Positions 51,188 to 59,429 of a stretch of DNA of 64,000 nucleotides are shown here, one piece after another (position 1 is the first letter of the stretch; each line of letters begins with the position of its first letter). Position numbers and translations under genes: made by a program. Origin of the DNA: Microcosmobacter mediterraneus. Lineage in GTDB: Bacteria; Bacteroidota; Bacteroidia; Flavobacteriales; Flavobacteriaceae. The notes below the pieces were generated by a model. That model searched no databases and had not been told where the DNA came from. It saw only the letters and a program-made list of their open reading frames with translations. Location: the NCBI RefSeq assembly GCF_031846265.1, contig NZ_JAVRIA010000001.1:496001-560000 (forward strand), in the 5' to 3' direction.

Positions 51188-52603
51188 TTATCTAAAGTAA
51201 AAGCGGTCTTTTTCTCCCTTAATATTCATAATTTCAAGAGTTAAAGGTTCATAATCTGATCTAGAGTCAATAATTCGTTTAACATCATCAATAGAACTTA
51301 CTTTTTCTTCATTAATGGATAAGATAATTGAGCCTTCTTCAACATTATTATTCTTCCAGTATTCACTAAGACGTTTATTATCTGTTAGATTACTAATCTT
51401 AACACCATACTCTAAATCATATCGTTTTAAATCTTTTTTTGTAGCAGGTTTAACCAAACCAACCATTGGTACAACTTGAGTCTCGTTTTTAATGAGTTTA
51501 ACTGGGACAATTTTTGTATCACCATCTCTAAGAAGTGTAACATCAACGATATCGTTTGGCTGCTTCGTTTTTAGGTAACCACTTAAATCTGAAAATTTAT
51601 TAATTTCAATTTGATCTAGTTTTTTAATGATATCTCCACTTTTAATACCAGCTTTTTCTGCACCAGAGTCACTCTCTATTCCACTTACATAAAAGCCCTC
51701 GGTTTCGTCTGTATTTAATTCTTCAGCTACTTTACCATTAAGAGCACCACCACGAATGCCTAACACTACATTTTGAACACTACCAAACTCCATAATATCG
51801 TAAACAATTTTTCTGGCAATATTGCTTGGTACTGCAAAAGAATATCCAACGTAAGACCCTGTTTGAGAAGTTATCGCAGTATTAATACCAATTAAATCAC
51901 CATTGGTATTAACTAAAGCTCCACCAGAGTTTCCTGGATTAACTGCAGCATCTGTTTGTATAAATGATTGTTCTGATTTGCCAGATAAATCTCTAGATTT
52001 TGCACTAATAATTCCTGCTGTAACTGTAGAGGTAAGGTTAAATGGGTTACCTACTGCTAAAACCCATTCGCCAATTTTTGCTTGATCAGAGTCACCAAAT
52101 GTTAAAAATGGTAATGCCTCATCAGGTTCTATTTTTAATAATGCAATGTCTGTTTTTGGATCTGTACCTACTAATTCTGCAGTATATGTTTTGTTGTTAT
52201 TTAAAGTAATACTAATATCTCTGGCTCCTGCAATAACGTGGTTGTTAGTAACAATATAACCTTGTGCATCAATGATAACACCACTTCCTGTACCAACTTG
52301 AGCGCGTTGAGACGATCTACCAAAGAAAAAATCTTCAAATGAATTCTGTCCACTAACAATAGCTGTATTTTTAACATGTACAACAGCATCTAGAGTTTTA
52401 TCTGCTGCATCAACAAAACTTGGTGTATTAACATTACTATTAATACTTCTATTGTTTGTATTGTTTACAGGAACTACAAATTGTGGTTTATCTTCAGACT
52501 TAACTGCCAAATCCGATTCTTTTTCGAAATAAAGTTTGTAAGATCCAAGTGTAATTAGTCCACCTAATGCTGAAACTAATACCAATGTCAAAATCTTCTT
52601 CAT
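51188..52603 (-). CDS. DegP/DegQ-type periplasmic serine protease
   Basis: 471 residues. N-terminal signal or anchor (LTLVLVSALGGLITLGSYKLY). Trypsin-like triad: His in VTNNHVIAGA near residue 123, Asp in DPKTDIALLKI near 153, Ser in NPGNSGGALVN near 226. Two PDZ domains follow (VVLGIRGGALNG, ESDSGAEKAGIKSGDIIKKL; second GVKISNLTDNKR, GSIILSINEEKV). It degrades or refolds misfolded envelope proteins. The leader 52604-52730 is AT-rich; no heat-shock motif seen. Confidence 0.94.
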   Translation of the reverse strand: MKKILTLVLVSALGGLITLGSYKLYFEKESDLAVKSEDKPQFVVPVNNTNNRSINSNVNTPSFVDAADKTLDAVVHVKNTAIVSGQNSFEDFFFGRSSQRAQVGTGSGVIIDAQGYIVTNNHVIAGARDISITLNNNKTYTAELVGTDPKTDIALLKIEPDEALPFLTFGDSDQAKIGEWVLAVGNPFNLTSTVTAGIISAKSRDLSGKSEQSFIQTDAAVNPGNSGGALVNTNGDLIGINTAITSQTGSYVGYSFAVPSNIARKIVYDIMEFGSVQNVVLGIRGGALNGKVAEELNTDETEGFYVSGIESDSGAEKAGIKSGDIIKKLDQIEINKFSDLSGYLKTKQPNDIVDVTLLRDGDTKIVPVKLIKNETQVVPMVGLVKPATKKDLKRYDLEYGVKISNLTDNKRLSEYWKNNNVEEGSIILSINEEKVSSIDDVKRIIDSRSDYEPLTLEIMNIKGEKDRFYFR

Positions 52604-52712
52604 AATTTTTTAGTTTTTAGGTTTATAAATCAACGTTTAAAATTAATTGATTATTGAATTTGTAATTCAACTTTAACGACTATTTAACAGCATATCGTGA
52701 TATCATAATTCT

Positions 52713-52720
52713 TATATTTG
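52713..52720 (+). promoter_or_regulatory. -7 box for the dapF operon
   Basis: TATATTTG, a perfect TAnnTTTG match, 10 nt before the dapF ATG at 52731, so the leader is very short. Confidence 0.5.
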
Positions 52721-52730
52721 CGATTCACTT

Positions 52731-53507
52731 ATGGCACAAACGTTTTATAAATATCAAGGAACTGGCAATGATTTTATCATCATTGATAATCGTCTGTTAA
52801 AATTCGACAAAAATAATACCAAACACATTACAGGATTATGTGATAGACGTTTTGGCATAGGAGCTGATGGTTTGATACTACTCGAGAATCATGATGAGTT
52901 AGATTTTAAAATGATTTATTTTAATGCTGATGGTAACGAAAGTTCCATGTGTGGTAATGGTGGTCGTTGTATAACTGCCTTTGCAAAACAACTTGGTATT
53001 ATTGAAAAGACGACAAGCTTTGAAGCTATTGATGGCATACACGATGCCGTAATTGAAGACGATATGGTGAGTTTGCAAATGCAAAATGTAGCAAATGTTT
53101 TGGTTACTAAAGGCGGACTTTTTTTAGATACAGGATCGCCTCACCATGTGCAAATAGAGCATAGAGTTGATCATCTAAACGTAGATAAATTAGGAGCAGA
53201 GATTCGTTTTAGTGGTTTATATGGTGAAGCTGGTAGTAATGTTAATTTTGTAGAACAATTAGATGACACTACATTTAAAATGAGAACCTATGAGCGTGGT
53301 GTTGAGGCCGAAACTTTATCCTGTGGAACAGGAGTTACTGCTGCAGCTATTGCGATGTATCATTCTAATAAGAGTTCTGAAGAAAATATTACTATTAAAA
53401 CTAAAGGCGGAAATTTAAACGTTAGCTTTAAAAAAACTGATAACGGTTTTGAAAATATTTGGTTAACAGGTAAAGCTACGTTTGTGTTCAAAGGAGAATT
53501 ATCTTGA
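52731..53507 (+). CDS. dapF: Diaminopimelate epimerase
   Basis: 258 residues. Catalytic Cys residues are in SSMCGNGGRCI (near 73) and TLSCGTGVTAAA (near 203), both required for the two-base racemisation. Other landmarks: YQGTGNDFIIIDN, GSPHHVQIE, GEAGSNVNFVE. It converts LL- to meso-diaminopimelate for lysine and peptidoglycan. Its TGA overlaps the TTG start of the next gene (TTGA), and the sequence just before is AAGGAGAA, a Shine-Dalgarno, rare in this phylum. Confidence 0.97.
   Translation: MAQTFYKYQGTGNDFIIIDNRLLKFDKNNTKHITGLCDRRFGIGADGLILLENHDELDFKMIYFNADGNESSMCGNGGRCITAFAKQLGIIEKTTSFEAIDGIHDAVIEDDMVSLQMQNVANVLVTKGGLFLDTGSPHHVQIEHRVDHLNVDKLGAEIRFSGLYGEAGSNVNFVEQLDDTTFKMRTYERGVEAETLSCGTGVTAAAIAMYHSNKSSEENITIKTKGGNLNVSFKKTDNGFENIWLTGKATFVFKGELS
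53491..53506 (+). promoter_or_regulatory. Shine-Dalgarno and TTG start of the GNAT gene, inside dapF
   Basis: AAGGAG at 53491-53496 lies 7 nt before TTG at 53504-53506, and the TTG overlaps the dapF TGA. Most starts here have no such motif. It supports the TTG as a real initiation codon with re-initiation after dapF. Confidence 0.6.
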
Positions 53508-54028
53508 AAACATTACAAGGAAAATATATTGGTCTAAGAGCATTAGAGCCAGAAGATTTGGAGTTTTTATATCAGATAGAAAATGATGAATCTATTTGGG
53601 AACTCAGCAATACACAAACACCGTATTCTAAATTTTTATTAGAACAATATTTAGAAAACGCACACAAAGATATTTTTGAAGCTAAACAGTTACGATTAGT
53701 AATAACCTCTCTAGAGCATAAGACTTTTGGGTTAGTTGATATTTTTGATTTCGACCCAAAAAACAAACGAGCTGGTATAGGTATATTAATTTCTAATCCA
53801 GAAGATAGAGATAAAGGTTATGGATCTGAAGCGTTATCATTAGTCATTAAGTATTGCTTTAAGCATTTATTTTTACATCAATTGTATGCCAACATTGATG
53901 AACATAATGTAAAGAGTTTAAAACTTTTTGAAACTCAAGGATTCAAAAAAATTGGACTCAAGGAAGATTGGAATTTTAATGGAATATCTTTCAGTAACGA
54001 ATACATATTACAATTAATAACTAACTAA
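53504..54028 (+). CDS. GNAT family N-acetyltransferase (RimJ/RimL-like), TTG start
   Basis: 174 residues beginning MKTLQGKYIGLRALEPEDLEFLY, the usual RimJ/RimL-like N-terminus at residues 1-23. The TTG start is the first codon that gives this motif, as no ATG is in frame before it. Acetyl-CoA motif: GILISNPEDRDKGYGSEAL near residue 93, then LFLHQLYANIDEHNVKSLKLFETQGFKKIG (about 120-149). Substrate unknown; N-terminal protein acetylation or antibiotic acetylation are both possible. Coupled to dapF and mltG (TAATG). Confidence 0.9.
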   Translation: MKTLQGKYIGLRALEPEDLEFLYQIENDESIWELSNTQTPYSKFLLEQYLENAHKDIFEAKQLRLVITSLEHKTFGLVDIFDFDPKNKRAGIGILISNPEDRDKGYGSEALSLVIKYCFKHLFLHQLYANIDEHNVKSLKLFETQGFKKIGLKEDWNFNGISFSNEYILQLITN

Positions 54029-55074
54029 TGTATATAAAGAAAATACTTTTAGGTGTTATACTAATAGGCTTATGCATAGCAGGCTATTTTGCTTATTTTG
54101 TTTATAGCGCAATGTTAGCTCCAAACACAGCTTTTGAATCGGATAAGGAATATATTTTCATTTCATCTAACGCCAGCTATGATGATGTTAGAGCAATACT
54201 TGAACCTCTTTTAGAAGATATCGATGGTTTTGATGCTTTAGCCAAACGTAAAGAATATGTTCATAACATCAGGGCTGGTAGATATGCTATTGAAAAAGGA
54301 ATGACTAATAATGATATTATTAATACAATTCGTAGTAAAAACCTTCCTGTAAAAGTATCGTTTAACAATCAAACCAACATTGAAAATCTAGCAGGACGAA
54401 TTTCAAAACAAATAGAAGCAGATAGTGCATCATTAGTTGCAGTTATGCATGATGAAGTCTTCTTAAAAGCTAATGATTTAGAGAAATTAAGAGCGTTACA
54501 GATATATATTCCAAATAGTTATGAATTCTTCTGGAACACTTCTGCAGAAGAATTTAGAGGTAAAATGCTCAAGGAATACAATAAATTTTGGAATACTGCA
54601 TCCAGATCTAAAAAAGCAGAGGCATTAGAAATGTCTAAAAAGGATGTTATGACATTGGCTTCTATAGTATATGAAGAATCTAAACAAAAAGAAGAGCAAC
54701 CTAGAGTTGCTGGTGTTTATATTAATAGATTAAAAATAGGTATGCCACTTCAGGCTGATCCTACTCTAAAGTTTGCAGCTTATCAGTTACCAAAGTATAA
54801 GAATACAATTATTAAGCGTGTTCTTAATGTTCATAAAGAGATAAATTCACCTTATAATACATACAAAAACGCTGGTTTACCTCCAGGATTAATTACTATG
54901 CCAGATATTTCAGCCATAGATGCAGTACTTAATTACGAAAAGCATAAATATCTATACTTTGCTGCAGATGCGCAACGATTAGGATATCATAAATTTGCAA
55001 AATCACTTGCTCAGCATAATATTAATGCCAGAGCATATCAACGTTACTTAACATCTCAAGGAATCAATAGATAA
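54028..55074 (+). CDS. mltG: Endolytic murein transglycosylase MltG
   Basis: 348 residues with one N-terminal transmembrane helix (LLGVILIGLCIAGYFAYFVY). The YceG-like catalytic region contains LASIVYEESKQKEEQPRVAGV (catalytic Glu near 215, seen at positions 208-228) followed by YINRLKIGMPLQADPTLKFA and NTYKNAGLPPGLITMP. It cuts nascent glycan strands and sets strand length. It overlaps its neighbours by TAATG at both ends, so dapF, GNAT, mltG and DUF2279 form one coupled operon centred on cell-wall synthesis. Confidence 0.95.
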   Translation: MYIKKILLGVILIGLCIAGYFAYFVYSAMLAPNTAFESDKEYIFISSNASYDDVRAILEPLLEDIDGFDALAKRKEYVHNIRAGRYAIEKGMTNNDIINTIRSKNLPVKVSFNNQTNIENLAGRISKQIEADSASLVAVMHDEVFLKANDLEKLRALQIYIPNSYEFFWNTSAEEFRGKMLKEYNKFWNTASRSKKAEALEMSKKDVMTLASIVYEESKQKEEQPRVAGVYINRLKIGMPLQADPTLKFAAYQLPKYKNTIIKRVLNVHKEINSPYNTYKNAGLPPGLITMPDISAIDAVLNYEKHKYLYFAADAQRLGYHKFAKSLAQHNINARAYQRYLTSQGINR

Positions 55075-55985
55075 TGTATTACTTAAAGGCCATTTCTATT
55101 TGTATATGTGTCTTGTGCAGTTTAAACGGATTTAGTCAATCTAAGTTTGATAAATTTTTAAAACCTAGTGATTCTTTAAATACTAATAGAAAACGTGCAG
55201 TTATTATTTCAGAAATTTCAATTGTAACAGCAACGCTTATTGGTTTAGATAGATTGTGGTATAAAGATTTTCAACGTTCTAGTTTTAAAACAGCTAATGA
55301 TAATGATGAATGGTTACAAGTGGATAAAATTGGTCATTCGTTCTCATCATATCATTTAACACGTCTTGGCGCAGAAACTATGGCTTGGAGTGGTGCTAAT
55401 AAGAAAGCACAGTTAATTAATGGTGCTGCTTTATCTCTCGGATTTTTAACCACAGTTGAAATTTTTGATGGATTTTCGGAAGAATGGGGATTTTCTTGGG
55501 GAGATATGGCTGCTAATTTTGGCGGAACAGGTTTATATGTTGGTCAGGAATTGTTATGGCAAGAGCAGCGTATTAGTTTAAAGTATTCGTTCCATAGAAC
55601 AAGTTTTGCAAATCAAAACCCAGATAAGCTTGGTAGTGGACTATTAGAAGAAGCCTTAAAAGATTATAATGGACAAACGTATTGGTTAAGTGGAAATTTA
55701 TATTCTTTTTTTAAGGAGAGTAAATTACCAAAATGGCTTAATTTAGCTATTGGATATGGAGGAGAAGGTATGCTTTCAGCTCGTGAAAATACGTCAATTT
55801 TATTTCCAAATCAGCAGCATACTCGACAATTCTACCTTAGTTTAGATGTTGATTTGACTAAAATACCAACAAAATCAAGGGTTTTGAGTACTATATTCTC
55901 TATAGTGAATACAGTTAAAATACCAGCGCCAACACTTGAAATTAGTGGTAAAAGAGGTATTGCATTTCATCTATTGTACTTCTAA
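55074..55985 (+). CDS. DUF2279 (YfiM-like) envelope protein
   Basis: 303 residues. Signal peptide ends CSLNGFSQ. The family signature is WLQVDKIGHSFSSYHLTRLGA, seen at about residues 82-102, with a second GFLTTVEIFDGFSEEWGFSWGDMAANFGG segment (about 123-151) of alternating helices. Function unknown; the operon position after mltG hints at a cell-envelope role. Confidence 0.85.
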   Translation: MYYLKAISICICVLCSLNGFSQSKFDKFLKPSDSLNTNRKRAVIISEISIVTATLIGLDRLWYKDFQRSSFKTANDNDEWLQVDKIGHSFSSYHLTRLGAETMAWSGANKKAQLINGAALSLGFLTTVEIFDGFSEEWGFSWGDMAANFGGTGLYVGQELLWQEQRISLKYSFHRTSFANQNPDKLGSGLLEEALKDYNGQTYWLSGNLYSFFKESKLPKWLNLAIGYGGEGMLSARENTSILFPNQQHTRQFYLSLDVDLTKIPTKSRVLSTIFSIVNTVKIPAPTLEISGKRGIAFHLLYF

Positions 55986-56007
55986 ATCAAACACTTTATC
56001 GATTTAT

Positions 56008-56038
56008 TTTGACGTTTATAAGAATAGTTGTAGTTTTG
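56008..56038 (+). promoter_or_regulatory. Consensus Bacteroidota promoter for the lysozyme-like gene
   Basis: TTTG at 56008-56011 is followed after 19 nt by TAGTTTTG at 56031-56038. Both boxes and the spacer fit the -33 TTTG / -7 TAnnTTTG rule. The start codon is at 56100. This is the best promoter match in the window. Confidence 0.7.
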
Positions 56039-56099
56039 CACGCTGAAAAATTGTAAAGCTTTTGGGGAAAATATTTGCTTTACCTTAAAATAGGCAGTT

Positions 56100-56759
56100 A
56101 TGATTAAACAAAAATTTAATTATTACGCAATCCCTCTTGCAATTTGTACCTTGCTAGTATTAGCATTGTATCCAGATTCTAAAGTAGATATGACAAAATA
56201 TTCTACGGATGGATTAGAGCTTAACTTCACAGTTTCAAAAGATTTAGCTTCCGCTGACATCGAAACTAAGAAAGATGATTTTAATGAATATGCACCAGTT
56301 CTAGGTAATTCTTTTACAGGCTTTAAAGAAGCTTTGGCATTTAAAGAATCTAGAGGTAATTATTTTACTGTAAATACATTAGGTTATTTAGGGAAATATC
56401 AATTTGGAGCGGAAACGCTTAAAATGATAGGTGTTTACAATCCTCAAGTATTTTTACAATCTCCAAAATTACAGGAGAAAGCTTTTTTAGCTAACACTTC
56501 TAGAAATAAATGGATTCTTAGAAAGGATATTAAACGATTTGTTGGAAAACAAATTGCTGGTGTGAAAATTACAGAATCAGGTATTTTAGCTGCTGCACAT
56601 TTAGCAGGACCAGGTAGTGTAAAAAAGTTTTTGAGAAGCTATGGTAAAACTAATTTTTCTGATGCTTACGGAACAACGATTCGTTACTACATGAAGAAGT
56701 TTTCAGGATATGATACCTCTTCAATAGAAGCGAATAAAAAAGCAAAAGCTAGAGTTTAA
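56100..56759 (+). CDS. Lysozyme-like/SLT-type peptidoglycan hydrolase candidate
   Basis: 219 residues. A hydrophobic N-terminus (YYAIPLAICTLLVLALYP) acts as signal or anchor. The SLT/lysozyme-like core has FKEALAFKESRGNYFTVNT with a probable catalytic Glu at residue 83, then YLGKYQFGAETLKMIGV and GILAAAHLAGPGSVKKFL, where the Y-x-G-x-YQFG segment is characteristic. Relatives are usually annotated as transglycosylase-like or peptidoglycan-binding. Its own promoter separates it from the dapF operon, but the theme is shared. Convergent with the RsmI-like gene (4-nt gap). Confidence 0.75.
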   Translation: MIKQKFNYYAIPLAICTLLVLALYPDSKVDMTKYSTDGLELNFTVSKDLASADIETKKDDFNEYAPVLGNSFTGFKEALAFKESRGNYFTVNTLGYLGKYQFGAETLKMIGVYNPQVFLQSPKLQEKAFLANTSRNKWILRKDIKRFVGKQIAGVKITESGILAAAHLAGPGSVKKFLRSYGKTNFSDAYGTTIRYYMKKFSGYDTSSIEANKKAKARV

Positions 56760-56763
56760 TTAA

Positions 56764-57480
56764 CTAGTCTTTTTGAATGATAAATATAGTAGGCCTCTTA
56801 TGGAGGTCTACTTTTGTTTTTTGCCAATCTGATACAGTCTGAGTATTTATATATTCTGTTGGCAAAGTTAGATCACAAGCAACACATACTCTTGTGCTAG
56901 GATGAAGATGCTTTGATAGTTCGTCTAACATTTTATTATTTCTGTAAGGAGTCTCTATAAATATTTGTGCATGTTGTAAATCAAAAGATTGCTTTTCTAA
57001 TTGTTTGATTTTACGTTTTCTTTCTGTGTTATCAATTGGTAGATAACCATTAAAAGTAAAGCCTTGCCCATTCATACCTGATGCCATAAGTGCTAAGAGT
57101 AGAGAAGAAGGACCAACTAAAGGAATCACCCTAATACCTTCTTTATGAGCTATGTCAACAATATCAGAACCAGGATCTGCAATTGCAGGACAACCAGCTT
57201 CAGACAATAAACCAACATCTTTACCTTGTTTACAGTCTTCTAAAAAAGTATACAGTTCTGAAGAATCCGTATACTTATTTAATAATTTGATCTTTAAAGA
57301 CGGTTGAGATTTATTAGGAGTAACACGCTTTATAAAACGCCTAGCAGTTTTTTCATTCTCAACAATGTAATGATCTATACGTTCAATTATTTTTTTAATT
57401 GAAATAGGTAATACCTCAAGAGGAGGATTATCTCCTAAGCGCGTTGGAATTAAATAAAGCTTACCAATGCTATCTTGCAT
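56764..57480 (-). CDS. RsmI-like tetrapyrrole-methylase-fold SAM-dependent methyltransferase
   Basis: 238 residues. Landmarks: GKLYLIPTRLGD, VGLLSEAGCPAIADPGSDIV, VIPLVGPSSLLLALMASGMNGQGFTFNGYLP, with FIETPYRNNKML further on. These resemble RsmI, the 16S rRNA C1402 2'-O-methyltransferase, but the N-terminus differs from the usual NPIGN(L/A)xD motif, so it may be a paralogue with another target. Its ATG overlaps the stop of the sugar dehydrogenase gene's neighbour arrangement (TAATG at 57480). Confidence 0.82.
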   Translation of the reverse strand: MQDSIGKLYLIPTRLGDNPPLEVLPISIKKIIERIDHYIVENEKTARRFIKRVTPNKSQPSLKIKLLNKYTDSSELYTFLEDCKQGKDVGLLSEAGCPAIADPGSDIVDIAHKEGIRVIPLVGPSSLLLALMASGMNGQGFTFNGYLPIDNTERKRKIKQLEKQSFDLQHAQIFIETPYRNNKMLDELSKHLHPSTRVCVACDLTLPTEYINTQTVSDWQKTKVDLHKRPTIFIIQKD

Positions 57481-58886
57481 TAATTGATGATGAGTTTTTT
57501 ACTAACAGAATTTCCGTTTGAGGCTTCAATTTCAGCAAAATAAACACCTTTTGCAATTGATTGAACATCTAAGGTGTAATTTTGTAGACCACTAACATTT
57601 ATCTCTTTAACAAATTTACCTTGCAAATCGATAATTCTAATTATTGTTAGCTGTGTATTTTGAAACTCAAAATTAACAAAGGCATTTGAAGGGTTAGGAT
57701 GTATAGAAATACTATTAAGATCATTTTCATCAATACTAAGAGCTGTATCAATAATTTTAAATATAGAACCAGATACTATACCTGCAACATATATCTCGCC
57801 ATTACTATCCTCTCCAAAAGCTGTCCAACGATTGGTACCAGCTTGAGATAAAAATGTTCTATTCCAATTACCTCCATTTTCAGTTAAGTATCCAATCTCA
57901 TCACTACAGTAATCGGCAAAGAAATAGAGACCTTGCATATTAGTAAACTCAGTTCCTCTGTAGCGATAACCTCCAGTTATGGAGCATTTAAAATCACCAT
58001 CTCCAAAATGAGAGTATTGAGCCACAGGAAACGTTAATGTACCTGCCGAAGGACAACCACTTGTGTTAAAAGGATCGTTACCTTCATAGCAACGCCATCC
58101 ATAATTTAGACCAACTGAGGTTTCAGAAAATGGTACTCTGTTCATTTCTTCAATATCGTATTGTCCAACATCTGCGATCCAAACATCATCATTTGCTCTA
58201 TCGAAAGAGAATTTCCATGCATTTCTTATGCCATAAGCCCAAATTTCATCTAGAGCATTAGGATCTGAGACAAATGGATTATCATTAGGAATACCATAGT
58301 TATTACCGTTTTCAGCTGTATCTACATCGATACGTAAAATTTTACCTAAAAGCGTGTTAAGACGTTGTCCATTATTTTGCGGATCCTCAGCAGATCCTCC
58401 ATCTCCGACCGAGATATATAAATAGCCATCTGGACCAAATGCCATATCACCTCCATTGTGATTGGCAAAAGGTTGATTTATAGTTAGTAGATTAACTTCA
58501 GAATTAGGATCAGCACTAGTTGGACTTAATCTTGAGAATCTAGAGACTACAGTATCTCCGCTAGAGTTTATATAATTAACATAAAAAAACCCATTTGTTG
58601 CGTAATTTGGATGAAATGCTAGACCAAGAAAGCCTCTCTCGTCACCAATACCACCAATAGCACCAACACGATCAGTGATCGTTAAAAAAGGAGCAGAATT
58701 TACAGTGCCATCAGAATTAACAATACTTATAGAGCCTTGCTGTTCTACTACAAATAAACGATCATCACCAGCATTTTTAATATTAACTGGTCTGACTAAT
58801 CCGTTTGCAAAAGCTTCTAATTCAACAGTTTGAGCAAAATTATAGGAACAGAAAAGTCCTAACAAAAGTATAAGTAGTTTTTTCAT
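57480..58886 (-). CDS. PQQ-type glucose/sorbosone dehydrogenase-like protein with T9SS sorting domain
   Basis: 468 residues. Signal ends FCSYNFAQ. The beta-propeller (about 20-370) has GLVRPVNIKNAGDDRLFVVEQQG at 28-50 (positions only), HNGGDMAFGPDGYLYISVGDGG, LLGKILRIDVD, IWAYGIRNAWKFSFD and GLNYGWRCYEG, as in soluble PQQ sugar dehydrogenases. The C-terminal 75 residues (ISIHPNPSNAFVNFEF, AKGVYFAEIE, ending KKLIIN) are a type A sorting domain, so the enzyme is exported by the type IX system. PQQ dependence and substrate are inferred. Read from the same transcript as the methylase (TAATG). Confidence 0.9.
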   Translation of the reverse strand: MKKLLILLLGLFCSYNFAQTVELEAFANGLVRPVNIKNAGDDRLFVVEQQGSISIVNSDGTVNSAPFLTITDRVGAIGGIGDERGFLGLAFHPNYATNGFFYVNYINSSGDTVVSRFSRLSPTSADPNSEVNLLTINQPFANHNGGDMAFGPDGYLYISVGDGGSAEDPQNNGQRLNTLLGKILRIDVDTAENGNNYGIPNDNPFVSDPNALDEIWAYGIRNAWKFSFDRANDDVWIADVGQYDIEEMNRVPFSETSVGLNYGWRCYEGNDPFNTSGCPSAGTLTFPVAQYSHFGDGDFKCSITGGYRYRGTEFTNMQGLYFFADYCSDEIGYLTENGGNWNRTFLSQAGTNRWTAFGEDSNGEIYVAGIVSGSIFKIIDTALSIDENDLNSISIHPNPSNAFVNFEFQNTQLTIIRIIDLQGKFVKEINVSGLQNYTLDVQSIAKGVYFAEIEASNGNSVSKKLIIN

Positions 58887-58958
58887 AGCAGTTTAACTTA
58901 GGGTTTTGTTGTGTTTAAAAATACGAAAAAATAGGCTTAAATGTTAAAAATTATCAGA

Positions 58959-59417
58959 TTAGGATGCTTTTAATTTCTTAGCAATGATCTGACAAGTAGA
59001 ATTCAAGACATTATAAACATGATTGAAATCTGAACGATCACCATAATAAGGATCTGGAACATCTTTTAGTTGTAAATTAGGATTTTGGTCTAAAATTAAA
59101 GACACTTTTTTAAGGTCTTTGTCAGATTTTGCAAGATGAGATATATTGTTGTAATTGCTAGAGTCCATCACATATATATAATCAAAAGTATCAAAGTCTT
59201 TAGCATTAAACTGTCTAGCACTTTGATGACTGATATCTATGTTATGGTCCTTAGCAGTAGCTATAGATCTATAATCTGGCTGCTTTCCAATGTGGTAAGC
59301 TGCAGTTCCAGCAGAATCTACATAAAATAATTCTTTGGGTAGATAAGTTTCTAATATACCTTGTGCTAGAGGTGAACGGCATATATTACCTAAACACACC
59401 ATTAGTATTTTAGTCAT
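58959..59417 (-). CDS. Low-molecular-weight protein-tyrosine phosphatase
   Basis: 152 residues. P-loop C(x)5R as VCLGNICRSP with Cys 8 and Arg 14, and the general-acid Asp in KDVPDPYYGD near residue 122. It dephosphorylates protein tyrosines, or arginines in some relatives. It lies 12 nt after dnaA and could share its transcript. Confidence 0.94.
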   Translation of the reverse strand: MTKILMVCLGNICRSPLAQGILETYLPKELFYVDSAGTAAYHIGKQPDYRSIATAKDHNIDISHQSARQFNAKDFDTFDYIYVMDSSNYNNISHLAKSDKDLKKVSLILDQNPNLQLKDVPDPYYGDRSDFNHVYNVLNSTCQIIAKKLKAS

Positions 59418-59429
59418 GTAATCTGTTAT

